Positions 21,008-33,316 of a DNA stretch of 64,000 nt are shown one piece after another; the stretch's first letter is position 1; the number at the start of each line of letters is the position of its first letter. This stretch comes from Loxodes magnus (lineage: Eukaryota; Ciliophora; Karyorelictea; Loxodida; Loxodidae): assembly GCA_946699065.1 (NCBI GenBank), contig CAMPDV010000105.1:558001-622000 (forward strand), given 5' to 3'. The translations under genes were made by a program, and so were the position numbers. The notes under the pieces were generated by a model. It did not search any database and was not told the DNA's origin. It worked only from the letters and a program-made list of their open reading frames with translations.

Positions 21008-23196
21008 ATGTAGTTCCTCGCTCTTACACTTAGTTTGTCTTGCTTTAACAGAAATTTTTTAAGAAGATAAAAGGGAGAAATTGAATCAGCAACTAAACTA
21101 TCTTAATTGATTCATAGAAGCAAGCAGCTACTCGAAGGTAAATCTATTTCCTAGCCTCAATATTGTAAATCTTCTAAAAAAGAATAATATGAAGTTGTCT
21201 ATTTTCTTTTACGAAAAGCTTAAAAAATAAATCTATCAAATGCTTTTCATTTTAAGCTCCAGATTCTACTTATTAGGTAAGTAAATGATATACATGTTCC
21301 TTAATCCTTAAATCTTAAAGCTTAGATTGATAATTTTTTTGCTTTTTTCTTCCCTTTTAAAGAAAATTGGTTAGTATCTTTTACCGCTAGATTAAACTCC
21401 TCATTGTAGCGTAGCTCCGAGACTAAACTTGCAATATACAAAATTGAAAACAGGTAGGTTAAACATTCTTTACTATTCAGTTTTGCTTGGCAGTTATATT
21501 CAGCATGTTAAAAACAATAGGAGGCTCATTGAGATTCTTTAATTTTAAAGATCTTGCGTTGATGGGATATTTTTATACTTTTTTCTTTGCTTTAATTCCT
21601 TTAGCTCAAACTATTTTTTCAAGAGTAGGAATTCTACTAAACTACTGATAGTTTTATGAGATTAATCTTTAAATTATATTTAGTTTCTTATTAAATCTAC
21701 CCATTTATATCCAACGAGATTTGGATAAAAAGTTAACCGTCGTTTTCATTTCTATCTTTGAAGAGATGAATTTATTTTAAATATGAATTTCATACTTGGA
21801 ATTCTTTATTTTTTGTATTTCATCTTTCTTCTGTTTATCAAGCATTTCTAACTACAAACATATCGCAATTCTAGTAATGAAGTTAAGTAGAAATCAGACA
21901 GCAATTTAATGTTCTCCGTAACCTTCATCAAAGAGTTCTAAATTTTTAGCAATCTTTAGAGAAATTAACATCACCAATAAGAATCTCTCGTTTGGAAGTA
22001 TTTTAGGCTTTCAAATATTTCTTAGATGAATTCATAGATACAACCAGTCAAACAACTAATGACAAATATGAGATTGTCCGAATACCTCGCTTTATCTCAT
22101 TTTAACCACATTCTTAGTGTCCATTATATTTGCTTCATTCAACATTCTCTACTTTTTACTAAAATTTGGTCTATAGAAATTGATATCTGGTTCTGTCTTT
22201 AAGAGCACTGTTTCTTATTAAGATAGAATTAACTTTTCATTTTCTGACTTTTCTTTAATGTTCCTTTATTCACCATATCAAGATCTAAAGGAATTTCCAA
22301 TCAACGACTTCAATTAATATTTTAAGCTTCACATATTACTAGTTTAGACTAAGCTTTTTATTAGATCTACCTATTTTGAATCTACTCAACTGATTGCTAT
22401 TCAAACGTAGTAACCTAATTACACCTCCCTCACTATAACTACAAATATTGAAAAACCTTAACATACTTAAAAGAAGCTTTAGCTTCTTATTTTAATAGCA
22501 ACTTATTTTAACCTAAATAGATAAATACTTAGATATTACAGTAGCAAGGATATAAGATTAACAATCTAGCTTTAATTAACTAATCACTATATCCTAATTT
22601 TAATAGCCTAGCATTATTATATTACAGTTAATAAGACTACTAGCAACCCTTTATTTTAGCAAAGTAGGCTATTAGTATTATATATTTAGTAGCTTTAATT
22701 TAAAGACTATAAGAGATATACTTATAGCACATCTATATACTACTGTAGAACTTTTAAGTTATAAGTGGAAATAGTTAATATGCTTAATTTATTATATGTT
22801 TGGTTATTAAGCAAAATAATGAAAAAAAGGCTAAATTTTTTGAAAAAAACTAATAAAACATTTGATCCTTCAAACTAAATCCTGGAATAGAAATTCTATG
22901 AATTTTGGAATTTTCGCAAAAGATTTACCCAATAGGTGGAAAATTCTAAAGAACCTTAAATGATTATTTCTTTTATCCATAGACTATTAGCAAACAGACT
23001 TGGATAATATTGTTATACGACTTAATAATTATAATAGGTTAGATAAAAAGAGAAGATTAGTAAGATTCTTAAGAAATAATATAACTAGGAATAAAGCTTA
23101 AATAGCAATTCCATTTTGAGGGTTTCTTATGCTTATTAGCTAATAAGTATCGAATAGCATTTATTTGATGATTATAAACTTGATAGTGCTCGTTTA
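21008..23196 (+). pseudogene. Membrane-protein gene, copy 2 (frameshifted)
   Basis: Nearly the whole 3937-6122 gene, including the signal peptide (MQFLALTLSLSCF) and the 49-nt intron at 21276-21324. Single-base indels break it: an extra T after AAAGC at about 21220, one base lost near 22100 in the membrane segment (copy 1 reads RFILIFSTF), and two A's lost near 22858. Homology starts at the ATG and ends at 23196. Confidence 0.65.
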
Positions 23197-23930
23197 AAGA
23201 ATAAGAATAGCATGCTTAAAATATTTTAAGTAATTAATTAAAAAAAATTAAATTTTTAAGTGCTTGAAATTAAATTTTTAATCGATTAGTTTATTAAAAA
23301 GTAAGAAAAAATAAATTATTTTTTAATTTAATTTAAATTTTTAAGTCTTTTTTAGCTTAGAGTGTTTTATAGATTTTTTTTTCATGGAAAGTATTATTCA
23401 TGATTAAAATTTTTAAAATAGATCATTAAGGTTAAAATTTTTTTTTATTATACTTGATTTTATAAATAAAAAAAACTTCTTAATTATACTTTGCTTAAAC
23501 TATTTTAAATTTTATTTTAATTTTTTTAATCAATCTGAAAGGAAAATTTTTATTTTGCTTTTATTTATAAAGTTATATAGATTTGTTTCATTTTTTAATT
23601 TTTTCATTAAAGTTAGTTAAAACATAAAAAAATTTAATATTTTTTTAAATGAAAAAAAGTTTCAAATAATCGAAATTTTTAAGGCAATAAAGTATGCTAA
23701 AAATTTAATTTTCTTAAAAGATTAGAAATTTAAAAAAAATGATTAAAATTAAGTAGTTTTTGTATAAAATAAAAAAAGTTTTCTTAGGGACATGACTAAA
23801 TTTTTAATTTCTGAGTAAAATAAAGAGATGTTGGTAATAAATTATAAGCAAAAATATCAAGTATAGTAATAGTTTAAGTATTTTTTAGAAAAAAATTTAG
23901 GATAATAAATTTTAAATTTTATTATATAAA
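23197..23930. other. Low-complexity AT-rich stretch
   Basis: Dominated by runs of A and T of 5-9 bases. No repeat partner or domain recognised. Confidence 0.45.
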
Positions 23931-23935
23931 ATAAT

Positions 23936-24240
23936 TAGGGAGGAGCAATCCTCCAATTTATGTTGATTTAAGATCTGATACTAGGAAGTATTCCACGGTG
24001 AAGAGCAGAAGAAGAATCTTGGTAGGAGCCGAGAGAAGATAAGACTGAAGAGGCATCAAATAAAGTTATTGATGAAAGATGCCAGATACTAAGGTCTATT
24101 AGGGAGCATTACGATCAAGCTCTATAGAATATAAAACTCAGAAAGATGCTTGTACATTAGAAGACTTCAGAAAATAATTTTTTTGACTTTAAAATCTTTA
24201 TTAAAGTGTTGCGTGTCATTGAAGTGCTACTCGCTCTCTA
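23936..24240 (+). mobile_element. SINE-like family A, subfamily 1
   Basis: Opens with the GGAGG...CCTCC head (ggaggagcaatcctccaatt), has the gatgaaagatgccagatact core and a degenerate 3' hairpin (gttgcgtgtcattgaagtgc). It lies outside the composite unit, so it marks an independent insertion of the family. Confidence 0.75.
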
Positions 24241-24279
24241 AACTTATTTATTTATTATATATTTCTTTAAAACCGCCAT

Positions 24280-24775
24280 AGTTGTTCGAAGGTGAACAAC
24301 AAGGTCATCTTCATCAGAGGTTGGGGAAGTTAAGTACCCATAATCGACTTTATGTCTTCCTCTGCTTTGGTTTGGCCTCGAGACATAAGATTCTTAGACC
24401 TTCGACGTTGGTTTGGTTTGGCTTGGCTTCGTTTATTTTTAATTCTGGAACGAAAAAGAAATAATATTGCGAGCTTCATCAGAGGTGGGGAAATTAAGTA
24501 CCCATAATTGACACATGTCGTCCTCTGCTTTGGTGATGCAATGAGACACAATCCTGCCATGTCCTTGGACCTCCAGCAAGTATTAAAGATTACGAGTATT
24601 CTAAAATTATATCAGTATTGAACATTTTTATCAGTACTGAATAATTATACCAGTATTGAACATTTTTATCAGTATCTGATAATTTTATCAGTAAGAAACA
24701 TTCTTGTCAGTATGAAACATTTTTTTTAAAGAGCTGCGCACCAACGAGAGTGCTACGCGCTCTCTAAACTCAATT
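24280..24775 (+). mobile_element. Diverged SINE-like family B elements with internal tandem repeat
   Basis: Two partial copies of the family B middle (cttcatcagaggt...gtacccataat...cctctgctttgg) at 24308-24375 and 24476-24535. A 19-bp tandem array follows, then a perfect 3' hairpin at 24733-24764. The region is less AT-rich than its surroundings. Confidence 0.6.
24613..24726 (+). repeat. Tandem repeat, six units of 19 bp
   Basis: Units start with CAGTA: cagtattgaacatttttat, cagtactgaataattatac and variants. Imperfect, 114 bp in all. It sits inside a family B element directly before its 3' hairpin. Confidence 0.8.
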
Positions 24776-25164
24776 ATTTATTATAAAAAAATAAGATTAT
24801 AGATATAAGTATTATTAGTTTAGTTAATTTATATTCTTTTTTTACAAAGAAAAGGGAAAAATTTAAGATAAAAGAAAATAAAAAATAAGGCTTTTTTTTG
24901 AAATAAATTTTAGATAAGAAACATATTTTCAATTATCTATATAGAAAAAATTTTCGTGAAAGTAGAGAAAAGAAAAAATCTTGAATTATGATTTTTAAAA
25001 ATTTAGAAGGTTTTATAAGTCAAATGCTTATAAAAATTATTACAACTCTTTTTATAAATATAAAAATTATATTTTTTAATTAAAAGAACTATAAATTTTT
25101 TATAAAATTATGTGTAGAAAAATTTGATGCTTCTTAACAAAGAAATAAGCTTTTTTAACATTGC
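24776..25164. other. AT-rich spacer, nothing recognised
   Basis: A- and T-runs only; no repeat partner or gene. Confidence 0.35.
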
Positions 25165-25475
25165 TAAAATTCTAGACGTCTATGAATCAGGTCAGCTTCT
25201 CCAAATAGGGAATCTAATTATTAAAAATTATTCTCGAATTTTGAATAAAAATTTCAGTCTTGAATGGGATCCAACTAAGAATTAGTAATTAAGTCATTAG
25301 AAGCCCGACAGTCAAACTTTCATAATGATAGCGAGAACATCAGGTAAGTTAAGATTGTCTCTTCCGAGCTTGTCCATCCTTCCCCTCGGTGACATCTAGT
25401 GCAAGATTACTCACAATGCAGTATACACTGCACCAAATTGCCTACTAATTCTCCTGATCGCGGCCAACATCCATT
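25165..25475. repeat. Dispersed repeat family D, copy 2
   Basis: Second copy of the 60-395 repeat. It abuts the TTTA-repeat tail of the reversed family B element, suggesting that element inserted next to it. Confidence 0.6.
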
Positions 25476-25852
25476 TTTTTATATTATAAATAAATAAATA
25501 AATAAATAAATTCAATTATAGAGCGCGTAGCACTCTCATTGGTGCACAGCTCTTTAAATTAATTTTATTTAATGTCGAAAAAATATTTTATTGGTCTCTC
25601 TATCTTGTTTCTCTTCCTGCAATACGTCCCTGTAATTTTTCATTCCAAAGCATAGGATGCAATATGCGATTACGGGTAAATTTCCCCGACCTATGATGAA
25701 GAAAGTTTACTGGCATTTAGAATTCTCCAGTTTGTAAATCTTCCTTCTCTTGTAATTAGTTTCTCTTCCTCCGATTTATCCTCCGTCCGCTCTCATTTTT
25801 AGTTGCCTTGCTAGGTCTCCAAGCAGCAATCCTTCAATGTCATTAATTTAAA
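25476..25852 (-). mobile_element. SINE-like family B, reversed, with TTTA tail
   Basis: The minus-strand copy ends in the 3' hairpin (25519-25552) followed on the minus strand by about six TTTA units (25480-25510). The tail lies exactly where target-primed reverse transcription would leave it. The head, at the plus-strand right end, reads caagcagcaatccttcaatgtc. Confidence 0.8.
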
Positions 25853-26934
25853 CTATAGTATCAGGAGCTACCTGTGTAAAGAAATGAAATTTTGATAGGA
25901 GTATTTGATTAAATAAAGTGACTTAATTATTAAGATAGTATATTTAGTTAAACCATATAACTACTATGTATAATTATGATATTTTAATTATTTAAAATAG
26001 TAAAAATAATGAAATACTAAACTATGAACAATTTTGCTTTATAAGATTATCAAATAAAAATAATTAAAGCATTATTAAATATTTTATCTAAAAATTTAGA
26101 TCTTTAATAAAAGCACTATTTAGATTATATATTTCTAAATTAAACAAACTTCAATCTATAAATTTAATGATAACTTTCATTTACATATCTAATCATATAT
26201 TTTCAATCATATAAATAACTTATACTTTATTTCAAATATCATTTTAGTATATTATTAAATTTATCATTTTATTATTAATTATTATATCAAATTCAAGGGA
26301 ATATATCTATATTCAGTCCATTTCTAAAACAGTGAACAGCAGATATAGATAAATCATATTATAAGATAAGTGTACACTTATTAACCAAACTTAAATTAAC
26401 TTTCATTCTTAATTTAATTTTAACTTACATAACCAAATTTATACAGGTTAATAAAAGTTCTCATTAATTCTCCAATTTTATTTACAATTAATCAAAAATA
26501 CTTATTTTCTTTTAAAATATACTTAAAATAGATTAATCAATTTAAAATAATAAAAGAAATTATTCAAATGCTTTAATTAGTATTAAAACTAATTAAGTTT
26601 ATATCAGCATTTTCATTTTGCTATCAATAATTAAACCAAAACTTTATACAAAAATACCTTTAGTTTAGCATTATACAAAGCTAAATCCTTGTTTTTTAAG
26701 ATCACTTATGTAAACCAACTAAAATTAAAATTTATGTATTAGCTGAAAGATTCAAAATTAGAAAATAAGATCTAACATAAAACTGAATCAAATAGAATTA
26801 TTATATTATTATTTTTTTATATAAACAAATCCTAAATAAAGTCTCTTATAAAAGGATCCATCCCAATCAAATTATGATTAGCAGAACATACTCTAAGAAC
26901 TATAAGCTATGTAATAGGAGAATTTTAAGTTCTT
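25853..26934. other. AT-rich island with GC-skew flip
   Basis: The left part has G over C, the part after about 26130 has C over G. It resembles the other islands in skew pattern but I found no close copy. No gene recognised. Confidence 0.45.
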
Positions 26935-27590
26935 AAGAAACGTATAAGAGTTAGAAGGAAAAGTCTCATACCAAATGTCTAACACATAAATACTAAAAAA
27001 ATGAAAATTTCCAACCAATCAATCTGAAAATTGAACAAATAGAATCCAAATTCAATTAATTAGCGGAATTGACTGAAAGCTTATTTCTAAAAAATACAAT
27101 AACAAATAATCTCATGCATGTGGAACTGAATACTCAACCAGCAAAAATTCCGATAGTAAAATAGAAAGTAATGCTGGTATTGTAGGAAATATGGTAAAAT
27201 TTAAGATATTTCTGAAAATTTTAATAAAAATAAAAACTTGAAAGTTTTAAGTTATGAAAAACCATAAATAATCTATACTGTACTCCAGAAGGTTTATTAC
27301 ACAGAAAAAAGATGTACATAAGAAATGAACTCTTGAAGGACATCATATTTGATTAAAAAGAAGAAATTTGAATATGCTTGGATTCGAAATTGATTGAAGC
27401 AAGATACCTTGTATTAAGAAGGGTTTACGGAGTACCGCAAGATATTTATTCTAAGAAGAAGATTGGAAATGGAATAACACTTATGACAATTTTAAACTTT
27501 AAGGTTTTTGATTATTAGCAAACCAAATAAAGGTGATGCCACGTTAATAAAATATATTATTTTATGTTATGTTATAATTTCTATCTTTCC
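26935..27590 (+). pseudogene. Zinc-knuckle element, diverged plus-strand copy (E4)
   Basis: It contains a decayed knuckle CWYCRKYGK (the His of C-x2-C-x4-H replaced by Lys), then LYCTPEGLLHRKKMYIRNEL matching the TKLYCSPEGRLYKKK block of the 54 kb copy. It ends with the shared 3' block gcaaaccaaataaaggtga and a ttatgttatgttata tail. The frames of knuckle and C-terminal block differ, so it is broken. Confidence 0.5.
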
Positions 27591-27947
27591 TTAAATAAAT
27601 AAAAAAATATATAAAAATTTTATATTCATATGGATAATTTCTTATTTTCCTAGCTCTTTACTTTACATTGCACAAAGCCAAAATCGGGTACTTATTCTAA
27701 AGTTATAGACTTAAGTTTTCATAATAATATTGCTTAAATATTTATTTTCAGTAAGAAATTATTATTTTATTCTTGTAAATATTTAAAATAAGGCCTATAT
27801 AAAATATATAAATAGTTGCCAAATTATTTACTACATAATGCTAAATTACTAAATAAGTAAAAAATATTTAAAATTTAAAATATAATATAATATTTATTAT
27901 TAAAAATACTTTAAATTAATTCATATTTATCTCTTTAACTTCATTCA

Positions 27948-29115
27948 TCAATTTATTCCTAACGTCTTGTAACCCAAATTTACTACGTCGACTCTCAACA
28001 ATAAAAGCTTACCATAATCAGGAATAAAAGTATAAGCAAATCTATCTCTTGTTTTAAATGCTGATAAATAAAATGAATTATGTTTAAATTCTATTTATTA
28101 TCATTGTTGATTGCTTCTTTTATATATCTTTCTTAAATGTTCTTTATTTCTTGTGTTTTTAATTCCTCCAACTATAATTAGAGGCTCAAGTAATACTAAA
28201 GGATAAAAAGCAGCTTCAGGAATGTTTAAATGACATTTATTTCATATATCGTTCTATATATTATATTTTCATATGTCATTTAAAATTTATCTATTTTAGT
28301 TTGCTCCTCCAAACGAATAAATATTTTATTCACTTTTATCTGTTACTAATGTCTATCATGCTATTCCTAAAGCAAACTAAGAACAGTATTATCATTTGTT
28401 CTTATTTACTACATTTAATTTTTCTACTGTTCTAAAAGCTTTACTATGATCAAAAGTTCCTCCTACTACATAAATTTAATCTTAAGCTGCTGCTATTCCA
28501 AATACAAATCTTCCTTAGTTAAGATCAGCTAGTTTTCTACTATTTCCTTAAAAATCAAATTATCAAGTATCTTTTACTCCTTATTCATTTATTTCTCCTC
28601 CAACTAAATATAATTTATTTCTATATTCAATACTTCTACTTTAACTAGGAACTTTTATATTTATTTAAACTTTTTTAATTTATTCTGTTTCTATATTAAA
28701 TAGTAAAAGAATTTAACATTCACATATAAATCAATGAATATATTTATTTTCACTTATATTCTACTCAGCTTAACTTATTTATTTTATATCTGGCTTAATA
28801 ATTCCTTAATCAATCATTTTAGCTTTTATCTTTTAATATTGTTACTTGAAAGTAGTTGAGGAATATTTTTAGATGATAGAAATAAAATATTATAGAAGGA
28901 TGCTATATTTCTATTTATTATTTAGTTCCTATTATTTTAGTAATGTAATATGTTATGAGGGTATTTGATTTATAAACTAATAGCTAACTATTTATTGCTT
29001 CTTAGTTATTTTATTTTGCTTCTCATCAATTTACTTCTTCATTTCATTTCATTTCTATTACCATTACTTTCTAATATTCATCTTCTCTTACTATTATTGC
29101 AATATCTCTACCCAT
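27948..29115 (-). CDS. Kelch-repeat protein, copy K2 (intact splice sites)
   Basis: Probably a working copy: start 29115 (MGRDIAIIVRED), 16-nt intron GTAACAATATTAAAAG (28830-28845), stop TGA 27948-27950 with a second TGA next to it. 1168 minus 16 is exactly 384 codons. Blades seen: YRNKLYLVGG-type, QIYVVGG, NIYSFGG and IIVGG. Internal TGA codons fall at Trp positions (KWQYCSQF, IAWQTL). The C-terminus reads LLLRVDVVNLGYKTLGIN. An interaction scaffold by family; partner unknown. Unlike the other copies it lacks the MNQD small ORF upstream. Confidence 0.75.
28830..28845 (-). other. 16-nt intron of Kelch K2
   Basis: GTAACAATATTAAAAG; removal joins the N-terminal frame to the blade frame. The size matches the tiny introns known from heterotrich ciliates. 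The same intron occurs at 57164-57179; K1, K3 and K4 carry mutated ends. Confidence 0.65.
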
Positions 29116-29819
29116 TCATACTTTATAGGTAAATCTTCAAATCTAAAGTGAAACACCTTATAACAAATGCAGCAGCTGATTTGATTCTATAAATAGTACT
29201 AAGTCTTTAAGCATAAACTACAGAAAGTGTGAGAACAAGGTAAGACAGTAGGAATAGCGTTAGTTAGGTTAGATAAGAGCAGTATTAGCATAGGTAGATG
29301 ACTTACATTTGATTATAAAGTAAATAAATGAGGTAAAAGAGTAAATATTTTAGTTTAGATTAGATGATTACAATTAGTATGATAAACTAGGTTAGGTTAG
29401 TCTAATATTAATGTATCTAGATATTTGATAGTGGTATATTAAGTTGTATTCTGCTTTAATCTATTGAATATATATAAATATTATGATATATTATAAATAA
29501 TTTATAGATAACTTAATAGAAGATAAATTATTACAAATAAGGGAGTATTATTGAACTTATATTAAAGACTAAATTAATATGCTTATATAACTTATTTAGA
29601 TAGGAAGATAGTTAAAAGATCATTAATTATGGCAATAATTTAATAATTAAATGGGATATCTTTACTATATATGTTTTCAAAACAATATGCTAGATGATTA
29701 ATTATAGAATATTTAAAAATAAACTAAATAAAGAAATAAATAATTTACTTATTTTAATAAACTTCAAATTTAATTTTAGATTAAAACCATTTAAATTATA
29801 TTTATTATATATCATTTAT

Positions 29820-30120
29820 TTTAAATACCAAAAATAATACAACTGAGATCGACTTAAACTCTGGCAGCTTGAAATACGTCATGTGCAAAAAACGAACAAG
29901 AATCTTTGTAAGAGCCAAGAGAGAAAGAGACTTCAAGTACTGTTTATGATGAAAGATGCTAGATACTAAGGTCTCTAAGAGTAGCATTCCAATCACAATT
30001 CTGTAGAAAGCTAGACTCATAAAGGGAAGCTGGCACCGTGAAAGAAAAAAATATTTTTTACTTTAAAAAAGTTTATAAAAGAACTGCGAGTCCATTGGGT
30101 TCTAGACTGTATAATATAAT
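29820..30120 (+). mobile_element. SINE-like family A, subfamily 2
   Basis: Equivalent to 12430-12735, differing at several percent of positions while the flanking islands barely differ. Terminal hairpin with stem variant GAGTCC/GGGTTC. Confidence 0.7.
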
Positions 30121-30830
30121 GTTTTGAATATAAATGAGTAATTTTATAATATTAGTTTAGTTTAAGGTTTGATTGTTATAGAAAAAAGTTAGATTTGAAT
30201 ATTTGAAGTTACTTATAAAATGTTGATATTAAATCTGGTTGAGTAATGAATTGAATATAGTTACTTTAGGTATGTATTTAAAGGTTAATCTATATAATTA
30301 GGATAAATAGTAAATAATTAGATTGATGTAATAATTAGGTAAATAATAGGAATTAGATATTTGATTAGCAGTTTTATGTATTAATATGATTTAAATCTGG
30401 TTGGTAAATATTGTTTTTAAGTATAATATATAATAATAAATAAAAAGATTTGATAATTAAATGAATTAATATTTGAAGTAATAAATGTATCTTGAGATAC
30501 TTAAACAATGATTTAGTTTTAATAAAAAGATTATTATTTAAATTATATGTTGATATATAAATTGGTTCTCTAAAAGACATTATAATTTAAAGATATAATG
30601 GAAATTATTATTGCTTTTAAAGTTTTAACGCTAAGATTTATTATTTTTTGTTTATTTTATAAATTGATTAATTAGTTTTATTTAAATAATATTTATTATC
30701 AAATTATACATTTCTCTTTTAAAAATCATCAACTTTAATGCTTTCAATATTATTCATTTACAACAAGGCAGTACCAATACCTTAAAAGCATAACACAACT
30801 ATTACCTACATTACTTACATTTTATTTTTT
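30121..30830. repeat. AT-rich island with skew flip, copy 2
   Basis: Matches 12736-13440 with at most a few differences, including the identical 30374-30580 stretch. No gene called. Confidence 0.7.
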
Positions 30831-30834
30831 TCAA

Positions 30835-31180
30835 TACAGTGGAAAGTCCTTTCCTTCGGATGCTGCTTGCAGGCCCAGCAAAGCAATTAAAAAAATAAGC
30901 GCGAACGGAGGATAAATCGGAGGAAGAGAAACAAATAACAAGAAAAGGAAGATGCGACAAGCTGGAGAACTCTGAATGTCAGGAGGAAATTTTTTTCATC
31001 ATAGGTCGGGGAAATGTACCCGTAATCGCATATTGTATCCTATGCTTTGGAAGGAAAATTTACAGGGACGTAGGAAGAGAAAACAAGGATAGAGAGACCC
31101 ATAAAATTTTATTTTTCGACATTAAATAAAATTATTTTAAAGAGCCGCGCACCAACGAGAGTGCTACGTGCTCAATTTAT
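30835..31180 (+). mobile_element. SINE-like family B
   Basis: Full-length copy, cagtggaaagtcctttccttc to hairpin gccgcgcaccaacgagagtg. Same position in the composite unit as 13455. Confidence 0.75.
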
Positions 31181-31474
31181 TTATTATTTATTATAAATAA
31201 TTATTTTAAGTTGTTATTAAAAGTATAAAGTTCAAAGTATACTAAATTAACTTAAAAAATAAAGATTTAAATTAGGAATTACAAATTTTAGTAGTTTTTT
31301 AATAGTCAAATAGAAATAAAGTAAAAAAAGATAAATATATAAATAAATTAGCTTTAATAATTTATGGATACATTTATGAACATAAGAACAATACAACCTT
31401 CATAGCAAGAATTTTTAAAGAAGAGATAAACATTGCATCAAATTTTAACTTTATAATCATATATATAAATAAAA

Positions 31475-31790
31475 AGGGAGGGACAATCCTCCAACTGATA
31501 TTTACTTAGGATTTGATACAAGCAAGTATCTATGAGGCAAGAACCGAACAAGAATCTAAAAGGAGCCAAGAAAGACAACAAAAACTAAAGAGGTATCAAG
31601 TAACGTTATTGATGAAAGATACCAGATACTAAGGTCTCTTAGGGAGTATTCCAATCACGCTCTTAAGAAGACAAGAATCACAAAGGATATTAGCAATGTG
31701 GAAGACTTCAGAAGAATATTTTTTTAAGTTTAAAAATCTTTATTAAAGAACTGCGCGACAACAAAAATGTACGCTCTTTATAATGCTTTT
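31475..31790 (+). mobile_element. SINE-like family A, subfamily 1
   Basis: Head gggagggacaatcctccaac, core gatgaaagataccagatact, 3' hairpin partly decayed (gcgcgacaacaaaaatgtac). Confidence 0.7.
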
Positions 31791-32904
31791 TATAAATTTT
31801 TAATTTAGAATTGTTAATTTTTATATAGTTTAAGGTTTGATTCTTAAAAGTACAAAAAATAATAAGAGATTGATTGAATTTGAAGTTAGTTATATTGAAT
31901 ATTGATATTAAATCTACTAATGTATAAAGTTGAATTATGTTGTTTGCTATAGAGATTAAATTTAAAGTATTATCTTAAATATTTAATAGAATTTCAGAAG
32001 ATACATTATTTAAATTATAAACTAAACTTATTTTTTGTCTAAAAAGAATATCAAAAGTAAAACTAAATAATTTGGAGATAAAAAATGAAATAATGGAAAA
32101 TTAAATGATTATGCACTTTTTTAAGGCTGATTCACTTTTATAAATGATTTAGCTTTATTTAATAAATTTAAGTAGGAATTAAAATGTAAATTTTTAATTA
32201 TTATATATTTGAACTAATAAAGCTAAAATAATAAATTTTAATATTTTTAAAAGCTGCGCGTTTATGAGGTGCTATGCGCTATGTAATTTGAATAGATTTA
32301 TAAAGTTTCTGTTTTTAAAAATATATCTACATAAAAGGATATATCTGCATTTTTATTAAATAAGTTAAAATATTTTTATAGATTAATCTAATAATAACGA
32401 ATACTAAATATTAGTCTTTTACTTTAAATTTGTTTATAAATATGCTTTATTTATAAATCTTATTAATTTACTTATATAAATAATTAACATTATTTAAATA
32501 TGACTAGAGAGCTAAATTATTTTAATTTTAGATAATGGATTAAACATAGATAGATAATATTAACTTTAAAAAATCATATTATTCAAATTATAAAATTTTA
32601 AATTATTAAAAACAGTCAATTTTAGGAAAAATTATATCATTATCTTCAAGTTAATTTAAACCTAACTAATACCAAATAAATTTAAATCAATTCAAAATCT
32701 TCCAACCAAAAAAATTAATCTTTATTAAAATTAATCAAATTATACATATCTAAATTTATAAATCATTTTCCAAAAACATTTATTTCAAATTTTAAACTTA
32801 GATATGTATATAATCAAAAATCATTTCTTCTAAAACCCTCTTCTAAACAGAATCCATCAAATTACATATAACAACTCAAAAATATGCAAATCAAGTTTTT
32901 TTTC
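31791..32904. repeat. AT-rich island, second type, copy 2
   Basis: Near-identical to 14431-15525, with the solitary hairpin at 32250-32285. Confidence 0.65.
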
Positions 32905-33316
32905 TTTTTAAGAAACGTACAAGAGCTGGAACCAAAAGTCGCATACCAATGTCTAACACTCAAATACTAAAAAACGAAAATCTCCATCAAGTTATTCTGA
33001 GAATTGAACAAATAGAATCTAAATTCAATAATTAGCAGAATTTACTGAAAACTTATTTCTAAAAAATACAACAACAAATTACCCCATGGATGTGGAACCG
33101 AATCTTCAATCAGCAAAATTTTCGATAGTGAAGAATAGAAAGTAATGGTAGTATTATGGTTACATTTTAAGATAATGCTGAAAATTCTAATAAAAATAAA
33201 AACTGAAAATTTTAAGCTATGGAGATCCATAAGTAATCTTTACTGTACTCTAGAAGGTTTACTATACAGAAAAAGATGTACATAGGGAATGAAATCTTGA
33301 AGGACATTGCATTTGC
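32905..33316 (+). pseudogene. Zinc-knuckle element fragment (E5)
   Basis: Contains WQYYGYILRQC, a knuckle whose two first Cys have become Trp (TGG) and Tyr, then a diverged ACTGTACTCTAGAAGG block matching CTPEG of E4 in another frame. Interrupted at 33317 by a family A fragment. Confidence 0.5.

Noticed and set aside
24282-24464. Standard ORFs in both strands at 24.3-24.5 kb
   Set aside because: They follow a diverged SINE-like element and its repeats; no domain.
27948-29115. Second Kelch intron starting at GTAAGC near the 3' end
   Set aside because: No AG gives a useful frame, whereas reading through ends at a TGA conserved in all five copies and makes lengths divisible by three.
29805-30020. 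71-codon minus-strand ORF, also at 58143
   Set aside because: It is antisense to a SINE-like family A element and follows its repeats, not a protein family.
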